Shown: positions 12,440 to 22,861 of the stretch, piece by piece | Layout: each line of letters begins with the position of its first letter | Numbering within the stretch: position 1 is the stretch's first letter | Assembly: GCA_039602395.1 (NCBI GenBank) | Contig: JBCNJP010000020.1 | Span: 16,532,483-16,596,482 of the forward strand | DNA: 64,000 nucleotides | Origin: Deinandra increscens subsp. villosa | Lineage: Eukaryota; Streptophyta; Magnoliopsida; Asterales; Asteraceae | Direction of reading: 5' to 3' | Program-made: the position numbers and the translations under genes | Notes under the pieces: generated by a model | What the model was told of the DNA's origin: nothing | Databases searched by the model: none | The model's input: only the letters and a program-made list of their open reading frames with translations

Positions 12440-12927
12440 GTCTTAAAAGTTTATTAAAATAAGAAAACTTATATTTTTATATTTAATTTATAATTTAATT
12501 ATTTAATATTATTGATATGTAACAAAAGATGTGGTTAGTATTTAATACGATAAAAAGACCGAAAAATATTAATGATAGTAAATATAAAGATGACACTTAT
12601 TATTAAAGATTTTTATTTATTATTATTTTTTAATGGCGCTTTCATTAAAAACAAATCCCACTAGCAAGCGCCTAGAAGAAGAAAACAAGTGATCTAAAAT
12701 TAATATAGTAGATTAAAATTAACTATTTTCTTTGATTTGGTCGGGTAAGGTTTCAATAAAAACCATTCTTATTGTACAAACATAAAAACTAGTGTAAAAA
12801 TCAATAAGTTTTAATTAAATAAATGTTATTTAGATAATTTTGGTGTTTTTATTAAATTTCCGTGTCTATTAAAATGTTGGCCACCTAACGACTTTAAAAA
12901 AAATTAAAAAAATCAGTTTATTTTGGA
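12440..12927. other. AT-rich spacer
   Basis: No coding sequence, repeat ends or RNA gene could be recognised here. Confidence 0.5.
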
Positions 12928-13256
12928 AGGGGTGTCCGAGTATGTTGCATATATGCAGCGTGGTATGTTGCATATATGCAACACATGAAACATATCATTT
13001 TGCATATATGTAAGGGTGAAAGTAATGGGATCGGGAGAGGGGGGGTCGGGGGTGTTCGGTGGCTTCGGTGGTCTCGGGAACACCACTGCGTGGTGGTCGG
13101 GATCACCGATCGGGAGTGGGGCTGGGGTACCGACGCCGAGAAGAAATGGGTGTGGGGAGAGAGCCGTTGGCGGTGGGCCCCCCCCCCCAAACGGCTATAT
13201 TGATTTTTTTTTTTAAAAAAAAAATTTTTTTTTCAAATAAATACTATTTTTAACCC

Positions 13257-13264
13257 TATAAATA
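13257..13264 (+). promoter_or_regulatory. TATA box of the Harbinger transposase
   Basis: TATAAATA in the context CCCTATAAATACCC lies 84-91 bases before the transposase ATG and inside the element, a normal distance for a plant promoter with a short leader. Confidence 0.6.
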
Positions 13265-13347
13265 CCCACTCATTCCAACCCTTTCCTCACACTTTTTAAC
13301 TACTCACTCTCTCATTTTTTAAACACTACCACCCTTCATTTTTAAAA

Positions 13348-14643
13348 ATGACTTTCACATCCGATGAATCGTCCGATGAAGATGCCGCTTTTTTTGGGAA
13401 AATGATGTTCGAGATAGCTCGAGAAGAAGAAGCCGAGAGTTCAAAGCCAATTCGAACACGCAAGACGATTAAAAGAGAACGTCAAGAGGCTCACGATCGG
13501 CTCTTTAACAACTATTTTGCGGAAGGTGCTCTATTCGAAGATAAGTTTAAACGTCGTTTCCGTATGAATAAGCGTCTTTTTTTACGTATTGTCAACGACT
13601 TAGAAACAAATTATAAATATTTTCAACTAAGGTGGGATGCAAGGGGTAGGATGGGGTTAAGCCCGTTGCAAAAATGTGTTGCCGCTATTAGACAACTTGC
13701 ATACGGCATTACTTCCGATGCGTTTGACGAGTATTTGCACATCGGAGAAAAAACCGCACGACAATGTCTTTATAAATTTTGCAAATATGTTCGTGCTATG
13801 TATCATGAAAAGTATATGCGTCGACCATCATGGAGTGATGTTACACACCTCTATGAATTTCATGAAGCGAAACACGGTTTCCCCGGCATGATCGGTAGTA
13901 TCGATTGCATGCATTGGGAATGGACATCTTGTCCTAACGCATGGCGTGGCCAATTCCACCGTGGTGACCATGCAAGGCCAACCATTATGCTCGAGGCCGT
14001 TGCATCTCAAGACTTGTGGTTTTGGCATGCTTATTTTGGAGTCGCCGGCTCCAACAACGATTTAAATGTCCTTCAACAATCAACCTTGTTGAACCGCCAA
14101 CTTAATGGCGAGGACCCCGAGTGTTCATTTGAAGTCAATGGAACCGAATACGAACACGGATATTATCTTGCGGATGGCATATATCCAGAATATTCCGTGT
14201 TTGTAAAAACTCTAACGGCTCCAACAACAGAAAAACGTAGAAGATATGCTACAGCACAAGAAGGGGCACGAAAAGATGTTGAGAGAGCGTTCGCATGTCT
14301 GAAGAAGAAATGGAAGATCATCGAAAGCCCGGCGAGGTCTAGACACATAGCTAAGATCACTAACATCATATATGCTTGTATGATCTTGCATAATATGATA
14401 AGGGAGGATGAAGGGAATGCCATTTGCCCGTACGAGCCGGATCATATTCAAGCATCAAACGACCCAATACCACAACATATTATCGACGCGAACTTTTTGA
14501 AGATTCATAACCAGGATATGCATCATAGTTTACGATCCGATTTGATCGAGCACATCGATCGCGTTTGGGAAACCATTCCACCCCCCGAAGAAAATTCATC
14601 CGACGAAGACGAAGACGACGAAAGTGATCCCGAAAATTTCTGA
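13348..14643 (+). CDS. PIF/Harbinger transposase (DDE_Tnp_4 / plant_tran type)
   Basis: This uninterrupted 431-residue protein belongs to the PIF/Harbinger nuclease family, which also gave rise to the domesticated ALP1/HARBI1 proteins. The acidic and basic N-terminus (SDESSDED, then KTIKRER) is followed by a helical DNA-binding-like region (about 55-150, FRMNKRLFLRIVNDLE). The DDE catalytic core follows. The expected triad is visible as D186 (GSIDCMHWEW), D238 (GSNNDLNVL) and E312 (KDVERAFACLKKKWKI). The tail ends in an acidic SSDEDEDDESDPENF stretch. The ATG lies 84 bases after the TATA box within the element. The intact frame and TIRs suggest a young and possibly active copy, although the partner Myb-like protein would have to come from elsewhere. 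Confidence 0.93.
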   Translation: MTFTSDESSDEDAAFFGKMMFEIAREEEAESSKPIRTRKTIKRERQEAHDRLFNNYFAEGALFEDKFKRRFRMNKRLFLRIVNDLETNYKYFQLRWDARGRMGLSPLQKCVAAIRQLAYGITSDAFDEYLHIGEKTARQCLYKFCKYVRAMYHEKYMRRPSWSDVTHLYEFHEAKHGFPGMIGSIDCMHWEWTSCPNAWRGQFHRGDHARPTIMLEAVASQDLWFWHAYFGVAGSNNDLNVLQQSTLLNRQLNGEDPECSFEVNGTEYEHGYYLADGIYPEYSVFVKTLTAPTTEKRRRYATAQEGARKDVERAFACLKKKWKIIESPARSRHIAKITNIIYACMILHNMIREDEGNAICPYEPDHIQASNDPIPQHIIDANFLKIHNQDMHHSLRSDLIEHIDRVWETIPPPEENSSDEDEDDESDPENF

Positions 14644-15012
14644 TTTTTTTTTTAATAAGTAATTTTAGGACTTTTTTTTTATTATTGAATAAGTAATTTT
14701 AGGACTTTTTTTTTATTTGTAATGTTAGGATTTAATTTTTATTTATAAAATGTATTTGTTTTTATTAGTATTTTATTTTAATTATTTTATTATAAAAAAG
14801 TGTTTGGGGAAATAGGGGTGTGGGGAAACCATTACTCCACAAATTGGGGAAAAATGGGAAGGGTGGGGAATGATGAGGTGGCACCAAAAATGGATTGGGG
14901 AAATGGGGAAATGGGGAATGTATTACTTTTACCCTAATATACTGCAATATATCATATGTTGCATATATACTACATACCATGTTGTATATATGCAACATAG
15001 TTGGACGTACAA

Positions 15013-16883
15013 GATAAACAAAAAGAATTTTTTTTTTAATTTTGTTTTTCTAAGTCATCAAATAAATATGGTGCATATATACAACATAGTTTTTCTTTGA
15101 TTTTTAAATTTATACAATAAAAATTTATTTGTATATGAATTTTACCCTAATTTGGTCTATAAAGTAAAATTCTAAAAGCCCATAATGCATTGCTTAACTT
15201 TGTTAAATCTAAAATTAAGAAACATATTAATAAAGAGAGTATCTGTACGAATGTTTGAAATTATATTCCAAGTGTATGGCTTATGACCAATTCCATATCA
15301 CGATAATGATGTTGAAAGACTTGACTTTGTTGTGGAAAATGTTTACCATAATTTCAAATTCCACAAATCTTAAGATAACATGACCCGTTCAAAGTGTCAT
15401 TCTATCTTAGTGTAACTTTAATTTGTCCATTTAATATATAAATTAAAGTATTTTAATAAAAGCTCTATTTTGTATTATTTTTAAAACACGAACTTCTCAT
15501 ATGTATAATATTTAAATATTTTAAATTTATATATTATGTATTTATATGTAAATGATAATATACTTTTTAATAATTTTACAGTTTGAGTTAAATATTTTTT
15601 AAATGACTAAATAATACATGTACTTCCAAAATTTTGAACCTATAAACTTTTAGCTCAAGAAGAATCACTTTAGTATCAAGCAATTCCCTTTGGGGATGGG
15701 GATGAAATATTATCTATAAACATTATTTTCTTTTCGATTCTCAGCTGGGGGTGTTCCCTCTCACCATGACGGCGTATTGCTTTTGGTCAAATTTGAAGCT
15801 TCAAGACTTCAAATCCTCTTTTACTTTTTCTCTCACATGGCACAATATGATCGGGTCATTTTTGAAACTTAAAGGCTTCAAATTATGACCATACCTTCCT
15901 CCCTAAACACTATTTCTTTCCAGTTCCCAACTATGGGTGCTCCCAGGGGCGTAACTTAGTGGAGAGTCGGGGAGGGGGGGGGGGGCACCACTCCTACTGT
16001 TTTCTCGTCCAGAAGTACTAATTTTCATGATTTTTTCAAGAAAATAATTATATATATTGAGAATCGTCCCGTTGGATTATCGCCCGGTATGACTAGAAAC
16101 AAACAACAAGCACTTTTTATATAAAACAAAAAATAACATATTCATTTCTCTAAATATATTTAAATGTAAATCGAGAAAGCCCTTAAGACAGGAAAGCTGA
16201 CACATCCGGTGAAAAACATTACAGATGGGAAACCACCTAATCAGGTATGGATTTTATTTATAAATGTTACTACATATTTTGTACTAAAAAAAAGTACCAA
16301 TGCGATCCAAATTGTTGGATATTTCCACCCACGTATGAGCCAACACAAGTTCTTCAGCCGAATTCCAAGCTCGATTCATTTTGAAGAAAGTGTGAGAAAT
16401 TTGAATGAATGTGTGGTTACGTAGAAGGGTAAAATGGTGGTGGTGTAAAATGGCGTGAAAGTATTGTATATTTGTATATACAAAATATTTGAAATCAATT
16501 TTTTTTAATAAAATAGCCGTTACCTACTCCAGTCCCACATTCAATTCCCTTCGCGTATGAAGCTAAAGCGTACCTCTTCCCCTAAACAACTAGAGGGCGA
16601 TGTTTGGTGGCGTTTTCATTAATAATGGTGACATCACACTACCATTAAGTGATGTGCCACGGTGAAAAAGGATGTGAAGTATGGTCTCCCCACCTTGATT
16701 TCTACTTAGTGGGAACAAAAATTAATGAAATTAAAACATCAACATTGGACATCTTTACCTGGTAAATATGGAAAACCGCGTGACCCCACCCAATTCTTAT
16801 AGACTAAAGTCTTTACAACGACTACACTACTCACTTACTATGTCCCACATGCCGAACTTTAACATCTTCCTAATAATTCCATC
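15013..16883. other. Intergenic region upstream of the NAC gene
   Basis: No gene is recognised. It holds a G-rich run (GGGGAGGGGGGGGGGGG, about 15969-15985) just after CCCAGGGGCGTAACTTAGTG, which resembles the edge of a hAT-type repeat. A recurring phrase about tails of 'TTGAAGCTTCAAGACTTCAAAT' type occurs twice near 15790-15890 with variations. The last 200 bases may carry NAC regulatory sites, but none could be identified. Confidence 0.45.
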
Positions 16884-16893
16884 TTATAAATAT
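16884..16893 (+). promoter_or_regulatory. Probable TATA box of the NAC gene
   Basis: The sequence TTATAAATATATATG lies about 80 bases before the NAC start codon, consistent with a short leader rich in CAAAACC. Confidence 0.55.
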
Positions 16894-16972
16894 ATATGTA
16901 ACCTTCAAGTCACATTTAAAAACCACAACCCCAAAACCCAAACCAAAACCTTCACACCATATATTATATACC

Positions 16973-18773
16973 ATGGATCGAACTGTCCAATTGCCCGGTT
17001 TCCGCTTTCATCCTACCGAAGAAGAGTTGCTCGAGTTTTACCTCAAGAAAATGGCGTGTGGGAAGAACGCTCATTGCGATATCATCGGCTATCTCAACAT
17101 TTATCTCTACGACCCGTGGGACTTGCCTGGTAATTAATCTTAACTTCTTTATGGTTACACTTGATTAATTACTAGGAATACAAAACTCAAATTGTAATTT
17201 GAAAATATATATGGATGTTGTGTTGCAGGATTGTCTAAGATTGGTGAAAGGGAGTGGTACTTTTTTGTGCCAAGAGATAGAAAGCATGGGAGTGGAGGGA
17301 GGCCAAACCGGACCACGGAAAATGGTTTCTGGAAAGCAACCGGGTCAGATCGTAAGATATTTGGTTTATCTGACCCCAAGAAGATTCTCGGATTTAAGAA
17401 GACTTTAGTCTTCTACAGAGGAAGAGCGCCAAGGGGAAACAAAACCGATTGGGTCATGAACGAGTATCGCTTACCCGATACTTGTTCATTTGCTAAGGTA
17501 TGTTATATTCAAATCTGACCATTTTTGTGTACATACAACTCTTGCTAATTGCTTCTTCTTTCTTCTTGTTGTGAAAAGAGTATACAAAATTTGAAAGTTG
17601 AAACATTTGATTTTTAGTCATATTTTATATTATTAATGCGTGGTATTTTCGAACATTTGGATAATAATAAAAAAGGTACCGCAACGATAATTCTAAGTAG
17701 CCATATCTATACCATATCACTATTTTAAAATAACAAAAGAAACTACGCAAGTCTTTAAGTTTGATCCTGTTTTAAGAAATAAGATATTTAGAAGAAAAAA
17801 AATTAATATTTCCTCACATTTTTAGAGTTAAGTTTTTTTTTTGTTTTTCTTTATTTTATTTTTTCTGTATGTTTGGATTTAGCGGCATTGTCTCTCCATA
17901 TACTCATCTTCAATTTTAGAGAAAACGTGATTATTTACGGGAAAACCCGTCTCTAGCCCGGATAGTATTTTGCTCACACCCGGTTTTGAACCCAAGACCT
18001 TAAGGTCTCAAGTCCTCCCAAATACCATTGAGCTATAAAGCCAATGGTATAGAGCTAGTTATGGTTAATACCGGGAATGTGATGTGAATGCAAGCAAATA
18101 ACATGAGACACATTTGTGATTTGTATTAGAAAGGGTGTACATCTTTGGATTGATTTCATTGTAACAAAAATTTTAATGTTTGTTTATGTAGGAAGTAGTA
18201 TTATGCAAGATATATAGAAAGGCTACTTCTATGAAGGTGCTAGAGCAAAGGGCAGCAATGGAGGAAGAAATCAAGACACCTAAATTAGTACCCCATCCTC
18301 TATCTCTTGAAGAAACTAACTCCTTCTACACACAATCTGATGATCTAGCACCTCCGATATATATGGCATCCAACGACAACGAATTTCATCAAGACTTGCT
18401 GCTTTTCTTGGACGAGAAACTGAAAGAAGAGACTGATCCTTCAACCACATGTAACGTTGGTTGAATCCGGCCATATGGCATCCAATAACTCGAGATTTAT
18501 GTCATGATGTGTTTCATATGTTGGATGAAGAGGTCAAAGAAGAGTCCTTAATCAGCGATGCAACGAGTAGTAACGAGTAACGATAATAATATGAGTAGTG
18601 TCAATAAGGCCATGAGCTTAAGATTGCCAAAAGAAGTCCAAATACTACATGATCTGCAATTACCCAAATTGAACTTGGACTGGACCCAAGACTCCTTTTG
18701 GACACAATTATGTAGCCCATGGTTAGAGAATATCATGTTGACTTCTCCTTATGCTAATGTTCTGAATTTCTAG
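16973..18773 (+). CDS. NAC-domain transcription factor (ANAC094-like)
   Basis: Exons are 16973-17129, 17229-17497 and 18192 onward, with clean GT-AG sites and phases 1 and 0. The protein has all five NAC subdomains: LPGFRFHPTEEELLEFYL (A), IGYLNIYLYDPWDLPG (B), EREWYFFVPRDRKHGSGG plus NGFWKATGSDR (C), KTLVFYRGRAPRGNKTDWVM (D) and EVVLCKIYRKAT (E). NAC proteins are nuclear plant regulators that bind CGT/CACG-type sites. Read straight through, exon 3 stops at 18462-18464, giving 232 residues without the C-terminal activation motif. A GT-AG intron at 18451-18555 (phase 1, donor GTAACG, acceptor AATCAG) restores the frame and yields 300 residues ending LNLDWTQDSFWTQL...PYANVLNF, the conserved tail of this subgroup. 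Which form is made cannot be decided from sequence. The subgroup is assigned from memory of family members. Confidence 0.9.
17920..18050 (-). mobile_element. tRNA-derived SINE in NAC intron 2
   Basis: On the minus strand the sequence starts near 18050 with TTTATAGCTCAATGG, which holds a pol III A box (TAGCTCAATGG). About 40 bases later comes a B box (GGTTCAAAACC, 17993-17982). The remaining body follows (CCGGGCTAGAGACGGGTTTT). No cloverleaf can be completed, so it is a tRNA-related SINE and not a tRNA gene. The ends are approximate. Confidence 0.65.
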
Positions 18774-18887
18774 ATTTGTAGCAAATTTTTAACTTAATTG
18801 TAGATTATGTTTAGACATTAAATAAAAACTGAAGGGCCATTTTGCGGATTAACATTATATTTACGTTGGACTACAATTGTAACAAGT

Positions 18888-18920
18888 GGGTCAACCCGCG
18901 CTTCGCCGCGGAGTTGACCC
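18888..18920. repeat. GC-rich hairpin downstream of the NAC gene
   Basis: GGGTCAAC at 18888 pairs with GTTGACCC at 18913-18920, and inside these CGCG pairs with CGCG around CTTCGC. It is a strong stem-loop in an AT-rich setting. Similar CGCG-CTTCG-CGCG hairpins are common in plant repeats, so it probably marks a mobile-element end. Confidence 0.6.
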
Positions 18921-18929
18921 GTTGGCATT

Positions 18930-21622
18930 TCTTATTGATTTTGAGCTTTGTAAAGGTCCTAATCTACCTAATTGTAATATACGATTAGTGAATAAACTGT
19001 AACATAGGTGACTAAGTTATGTTTATATAGAATATTGATGTTGAGGCAAACACATGATACAAAAGCGGTTGTGGAAGTGGATAAAACTACTAAATTTACT
19101 ACAGCCTGTAATAACATTGTCGTTGTGAGAAACACCTGAACTTATACCTATTATACTCAATTTCAAACAACAGCTACATGCAACCACAAACCAAATATAC
19201 CTGCAGCCAGCAAATACAATAAACAAAAATCAACAAAAAAATGAGAAATTTTAAACTAACTTTAAATCTCTTCAAATCAATATAAAAAACACCTCAGCAA
19301 ATACATGCTTATTAAATCACACAACATGAACAGGGTCCTAATGCAGAAACAACTACATTAGCCAATAAAACTTTTAGGAGAAAATTAAGACAAAGATTTC
19401 AGTAAAATTAAGACACACCGGCTCACCTAAGATTAAGAAACTTAAGCAGGGAAAAACCCGTGACCTGCAATTGATAAGCAAAGCAACATAAATGCATCAG
19501 ATAAGAGAAAAGAAGAAACAATAGCATACATATTTTCTGTTAATGTGAGGAGCAGAAGATGGCAATTTGAGCCAATCTTTTCAATTGGATCTTCTATTTT
19601 ATCTCAGTGCAGAGCTACAAATTAATGTGATAAGAAATTTATGGCTTTAACCCATTTGAGATATTACTCAACATGCCATATATTTTAATAGGATCATTTT
19701 AATTGTCTCTGAAAGCAAGAAATTCCAAAAGCGTTATGTTGCTATCATTTTCAAAGGACTATGAACATAAAAGAAACAAATGAAGAAGTAGAAGATATAT
19801 AATACTAACAAACATACCTCATGAGAAACTAAATTAGCAAGCTACCTCATGAGAAATAACCAAACTCTAAGGTGGGTATATCTTAGATTGTTAGAACTTC
19901 ATATAAGGAAATTACCTAGAACAGGTACATAAATTATAAAATAAGAGTTAAAAAAATTACCTAGAACAACCAGTTGACTAACACGCAGAAAGAAAACACC
20001 TGAAAAGAGAAAATGTGGATATTAGATAAGAAATAATCCTAGGTAGTCTTATAAAAGGAACTTCTTAAATCCAAACAACACCTTGCAACTTAAATAATTA
20101 ATAATAAAAAAACCCATACCAAACCTGCATATAGCCTGTGTGTTGCTGCACCATTTTGAGCTCTATGTGAAGATAGCATCTCATCTTAGTCTATAAAAAA
20201 GCTCTAACACATGTTATAATTAAAAATTCCATTAAAAGACATCTAAATTTTGATAAAATATCCCATGGCAGAAGAACATACTAACACACATTAAAATGTA
20301 GAATGAATTTAAATACCTAAAGTTGCATTCTAATAGCAACAAATGAACTACCTTGTCTCCTCTTCTGTCATCCATTACCAACAACAAACTCATGGATACA
20401 CACTAATTCACCTGCATATAAAATAAATTACAAAAATCAAATCAAATTAAAGATAAGCTATAAAAAACAAACCAAACTAAGGTCTAGAACAGAACCTGAG
20501 ATATAGAGAGGAAGAAAGGGAAGAACTGTGTGTTGCTGCACCTTTTGAGCTCTATGTGATTAGCACGCACATATCTAACGTAGAATGAATCATAAATCGA
20601 TCAAAACATCTCTAAAGAAGCATAACGACATTGGTAACAAAGCTGTCTTTAGAAATCGACTCAAAATAGATATTAAATAGATTGTGATTAGTTTACGTTC
20701 ACCGTTCAGACTGATTACCATTAGAACATCATGAACCTGCAGAAAACATAAAAGTGGTTCCTAGAGTTTGCATATTAAGTTGTTGTTTTCTACAAAAAAG
20801 TCCTCATACGCATGCAAAAAACCAGCCTGCAGCCTCACATTTATTCCAAATATGAAGCCTTGAAAGAATCTTCAACTGACTCGATGTAACGGAAACAAAG
20901 GGACCAAGCTAAACTGAAGTACTATCGCCGACAATTTTAGTCCCTATATATAACTAACAAATAATAATATACAGCTCGGAAAAAATTACCTACTACAATA
21001 GCCTGCCTTCGCCTTGATATCTTCTGCATCAACTTCTTGAATCAAAATAACCTGAAACAAAGAAACACAAATATCAAATAGTACCACAACACAACAAATC
21101 AGAGTAAATAATAGAAAAATAACATAGAGGAAGCAAAAAAGAAAAAAGAAAAAAAAGAGGCAAAATAGTCCATCAATTGAAAATTTAGTAACAATCAGCA
21201 AAAGAAACGGATGGTAATCTCCAAAATGAAGACATAACCTCCACAAATATTAAGTAACCACAAATATTAAAATAACAATGGTATAACAAAAACACCAAAA
21301 TAACAAAGAAACTTAGAATGAAAGGCGATAAAAACCTTAGTAGGTTGAGCAAAATCATTACCTCACTCTAGCCACGAAGTAGTAAAGTTGAAAACACAAT
21401 TTTCATATAATGTTTATAGGTTTAAATGACTTACACAAAGCATCACTAACTTCACCAATATACATGTCATTTGGGAAAATCTGAAAAAAACAATGTTGGG
21501 TATTATAAGTTAGAATCATTAGATGGTGTATAAGATAAGTAATTTTGAAATAATTTAACACTTCTTAAAGACACAAACATTAATGCCTCAACATCACTTT
21601 TGCAACCTCATAATCAGCGACT
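18930..21622. other. Non-coding AT-rich stretch with exon-like scraps
   Basis: No complete gene is seen. A direct repeat of about 35 bases (TGTGTTGCTGCACCATTTTGAG and TGTGTTGCTGCACCTTTTGAG) occurs near 20138 and 20529. On the minus strand a segment at about 21053-20991 is bounded by CAG and GTAATT and reads VILIQEVDAEDIKAKAGYC. It is too short to assign. The region could hold a decayed gene or Helitron cargo that continued into the gap. Confidence 0.35.
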
Positions 21623-22122
21623 NNNNNNNNNNNNNNNNNNNNNNNNNNNNNNNNNNNNNNNNNNNNNNNNNNNNNNNNNNNNNNNNNNNNNNNNNNNNNN
21701 NNNNNNNNNNNNNNNNNNNNNNNNNNNNNNNNNNNNNNNNNNNNNNNNNNNNNNNNNNNNNNNNNNNNNNNNNNNNNNNNNNNNNNNNNNNNNNNNNNNN
21801 NNNNNNNNNNNNNNNNNNNNNNNNNNNNNNNNNNNNNNNNNNNNNNNNNNNNNNNNNNNNNNNNNNNNNNNNNNNNNNNNNNNNNNNNNNNNNNNNNNNN
21901 NNNNNNNNNNNNNNNNNNNNNNNNNNNNNNNNNNNNNNNNNNNNNNNNNNNNNNNNNNNNNNNNNNNNNNNNNNNNNNNNNNNNNNNNNNNNNNNNNNNN
22001 NNNNNNNNNNNNNNNNNNNNNNNNNNNNNNNNNNNNNNNNNNNNNNNNNNNNNNNNNNNNNNNNNNNNNNNNNNNNNNNNNNNNNNNNNNNNNNNNNNNN
22101 NNNNNNNNNNNNNNNNNNNNNN
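21623..22122. other. Assembly gap, exactly 500 N
   Basis: A run of 500 undetermined bases. The round number suggests a placeholder gap of unknown true size. It truncates the Ulp1-like sequence to its right. Confidence 0.98.
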
Positions 22123-22660
22123 ACAAGTGACCTTCTAAACATACTGGAATATAAACGTAATCTACATCGAGGATAGACGGGAAAGGCTATATTTTTCCTG
22201 ATGCATAACTGATTGCATTCTTGTTGCATAAATCTACGAGGCATTCATAAAATTTTGGTGGATAAATCACCCACCTAAGGTGAAGGTTGGGATCTCCAAT
22301 CAGTTGCCTATGTCTCCACTGCATCAGTCTACCAACCCAACCATCGATATGCTAGCATAAACAACATAAAAAGATTAGGTAAATTCGTTTCCGTATTTAA
22401 TTATAGTGGAAATTACTTACAATGGCTGACAATTGACCATAACTAAGTAGTGGAGCCCAGAAACGTTGGTCAAGTTTTATTGGTTGAAAGAATAAAGCGG
22501 AATAATAGTATGGTTTATCCCCTTCTTTATAAAACTCTAGAGCATCCTTAGACCAGTTTTCAGACTCATCGTCCAGAATGGCCCATCTTCGTCGATTATG
22601 AACAGGTACAGCTGGGGTTCGTCGTAACAAGATTTTGTTGGACATAAATGCGAGGTTCAA
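22123..22660 (-). pseudogene. Ulp1-like cysteine protease (C48) / phospholipase-like domain fragment
   Basis: The minus-strand exon 22660-22421 includes ILDDESENW, YYYSALFFQPIKLDQRFWAP and LSYGQLSAI. It joins in phase 0 across a GT-AG intron to 22351 (HIDGWVGRLMQWRHRQLIGD, then WVIYPPKFYECLVDL). A stop TAG at 22189-22187 interrupts the frame. After it the protein text resumes (DVDYVYIPVCLEGHL) until the gap. The HIDxW...RHR...W...P.F..L block followed by VDYVYIPV is how the N-terminal half of Ulp1 C48-like domains looks in plant transposon-associated genes. The catalytic His-Asp-Cys would lie in the gap. The in-frame stop suggests decay, unless the assembly is wrong beside the gap. Confidence 0.55.
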
Positions 22661-22861
22661 GATCGATAGCTACATCTGTTTTTTCTATTGAGGTAGAGGA
22701 AGATGCACGTTGCTTCTTTGATAACCTCCAGTTATCAAATATCACTGAAGAATTTTTTTTTTTGTAGGTTGAGAGCTATATTGTGGTTCCATGATTACTG
22801 TATACCTGTTCTTATTGTGGAATAATAATTAATATATATAGAGTAATATACAATAAACTAT

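Larger units (their letters stand above)
13014..14934 (+). mobile_element. PIF/Harbinger transposon, 1.92 kb, intact ends
   Basis: The TIRs are GGGTGAAAGTAAT and, inverted, GGGTAAAAGTAAT. They are flanked by the 3-bp target duplication TAA (13011-13013 and 14935-14937), as expected for the PIF/Harbinger superfamily. It carries one open transposase gene and no second (Myb/SANT-like) gene, which autonomous plant members usually have. Subterminal regions are rich in GGGGAAATGGGG-type runs on the right. Confidence 0.9.
12928..15012. mobile_element. Palindromic MITE split by a Harbinger element
   Basis: The flanks of the Harbinger element form an inverted repeat. The left flank (about 12928-13010) reads GTCCGAGTATGTTGCATATA, and the right flank (14938-15012) read on the other strand gives GTCCAACTATGTTGCATATA, both continuing into further TGTTGCATATATGCAAC units. 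Removing the insert leaves one palindrome of about 150 bp. A third unit (GTGCATATATACAACATAG) lies at about 15071. This is a nested insertion inferred from symmetry. Confidence 0.65.

Noticed and set aside
13016..13253. Three overlapping plus-strand frames left of the Harbinger transposase
   Set aside because: They cover the G-rich TIR-proximal region and homopolymer runs, before the TATA box, with no similarity.
17982..18036. A tRNA gene in the NAC intron
   Set aside because: A and B boxes are present but no acceptor stem or anticodon arm can be formed, so a SINE fits better.
21583..22244. Long frames across the N run
   Set aside because: They are open only because the bases are undetermined.
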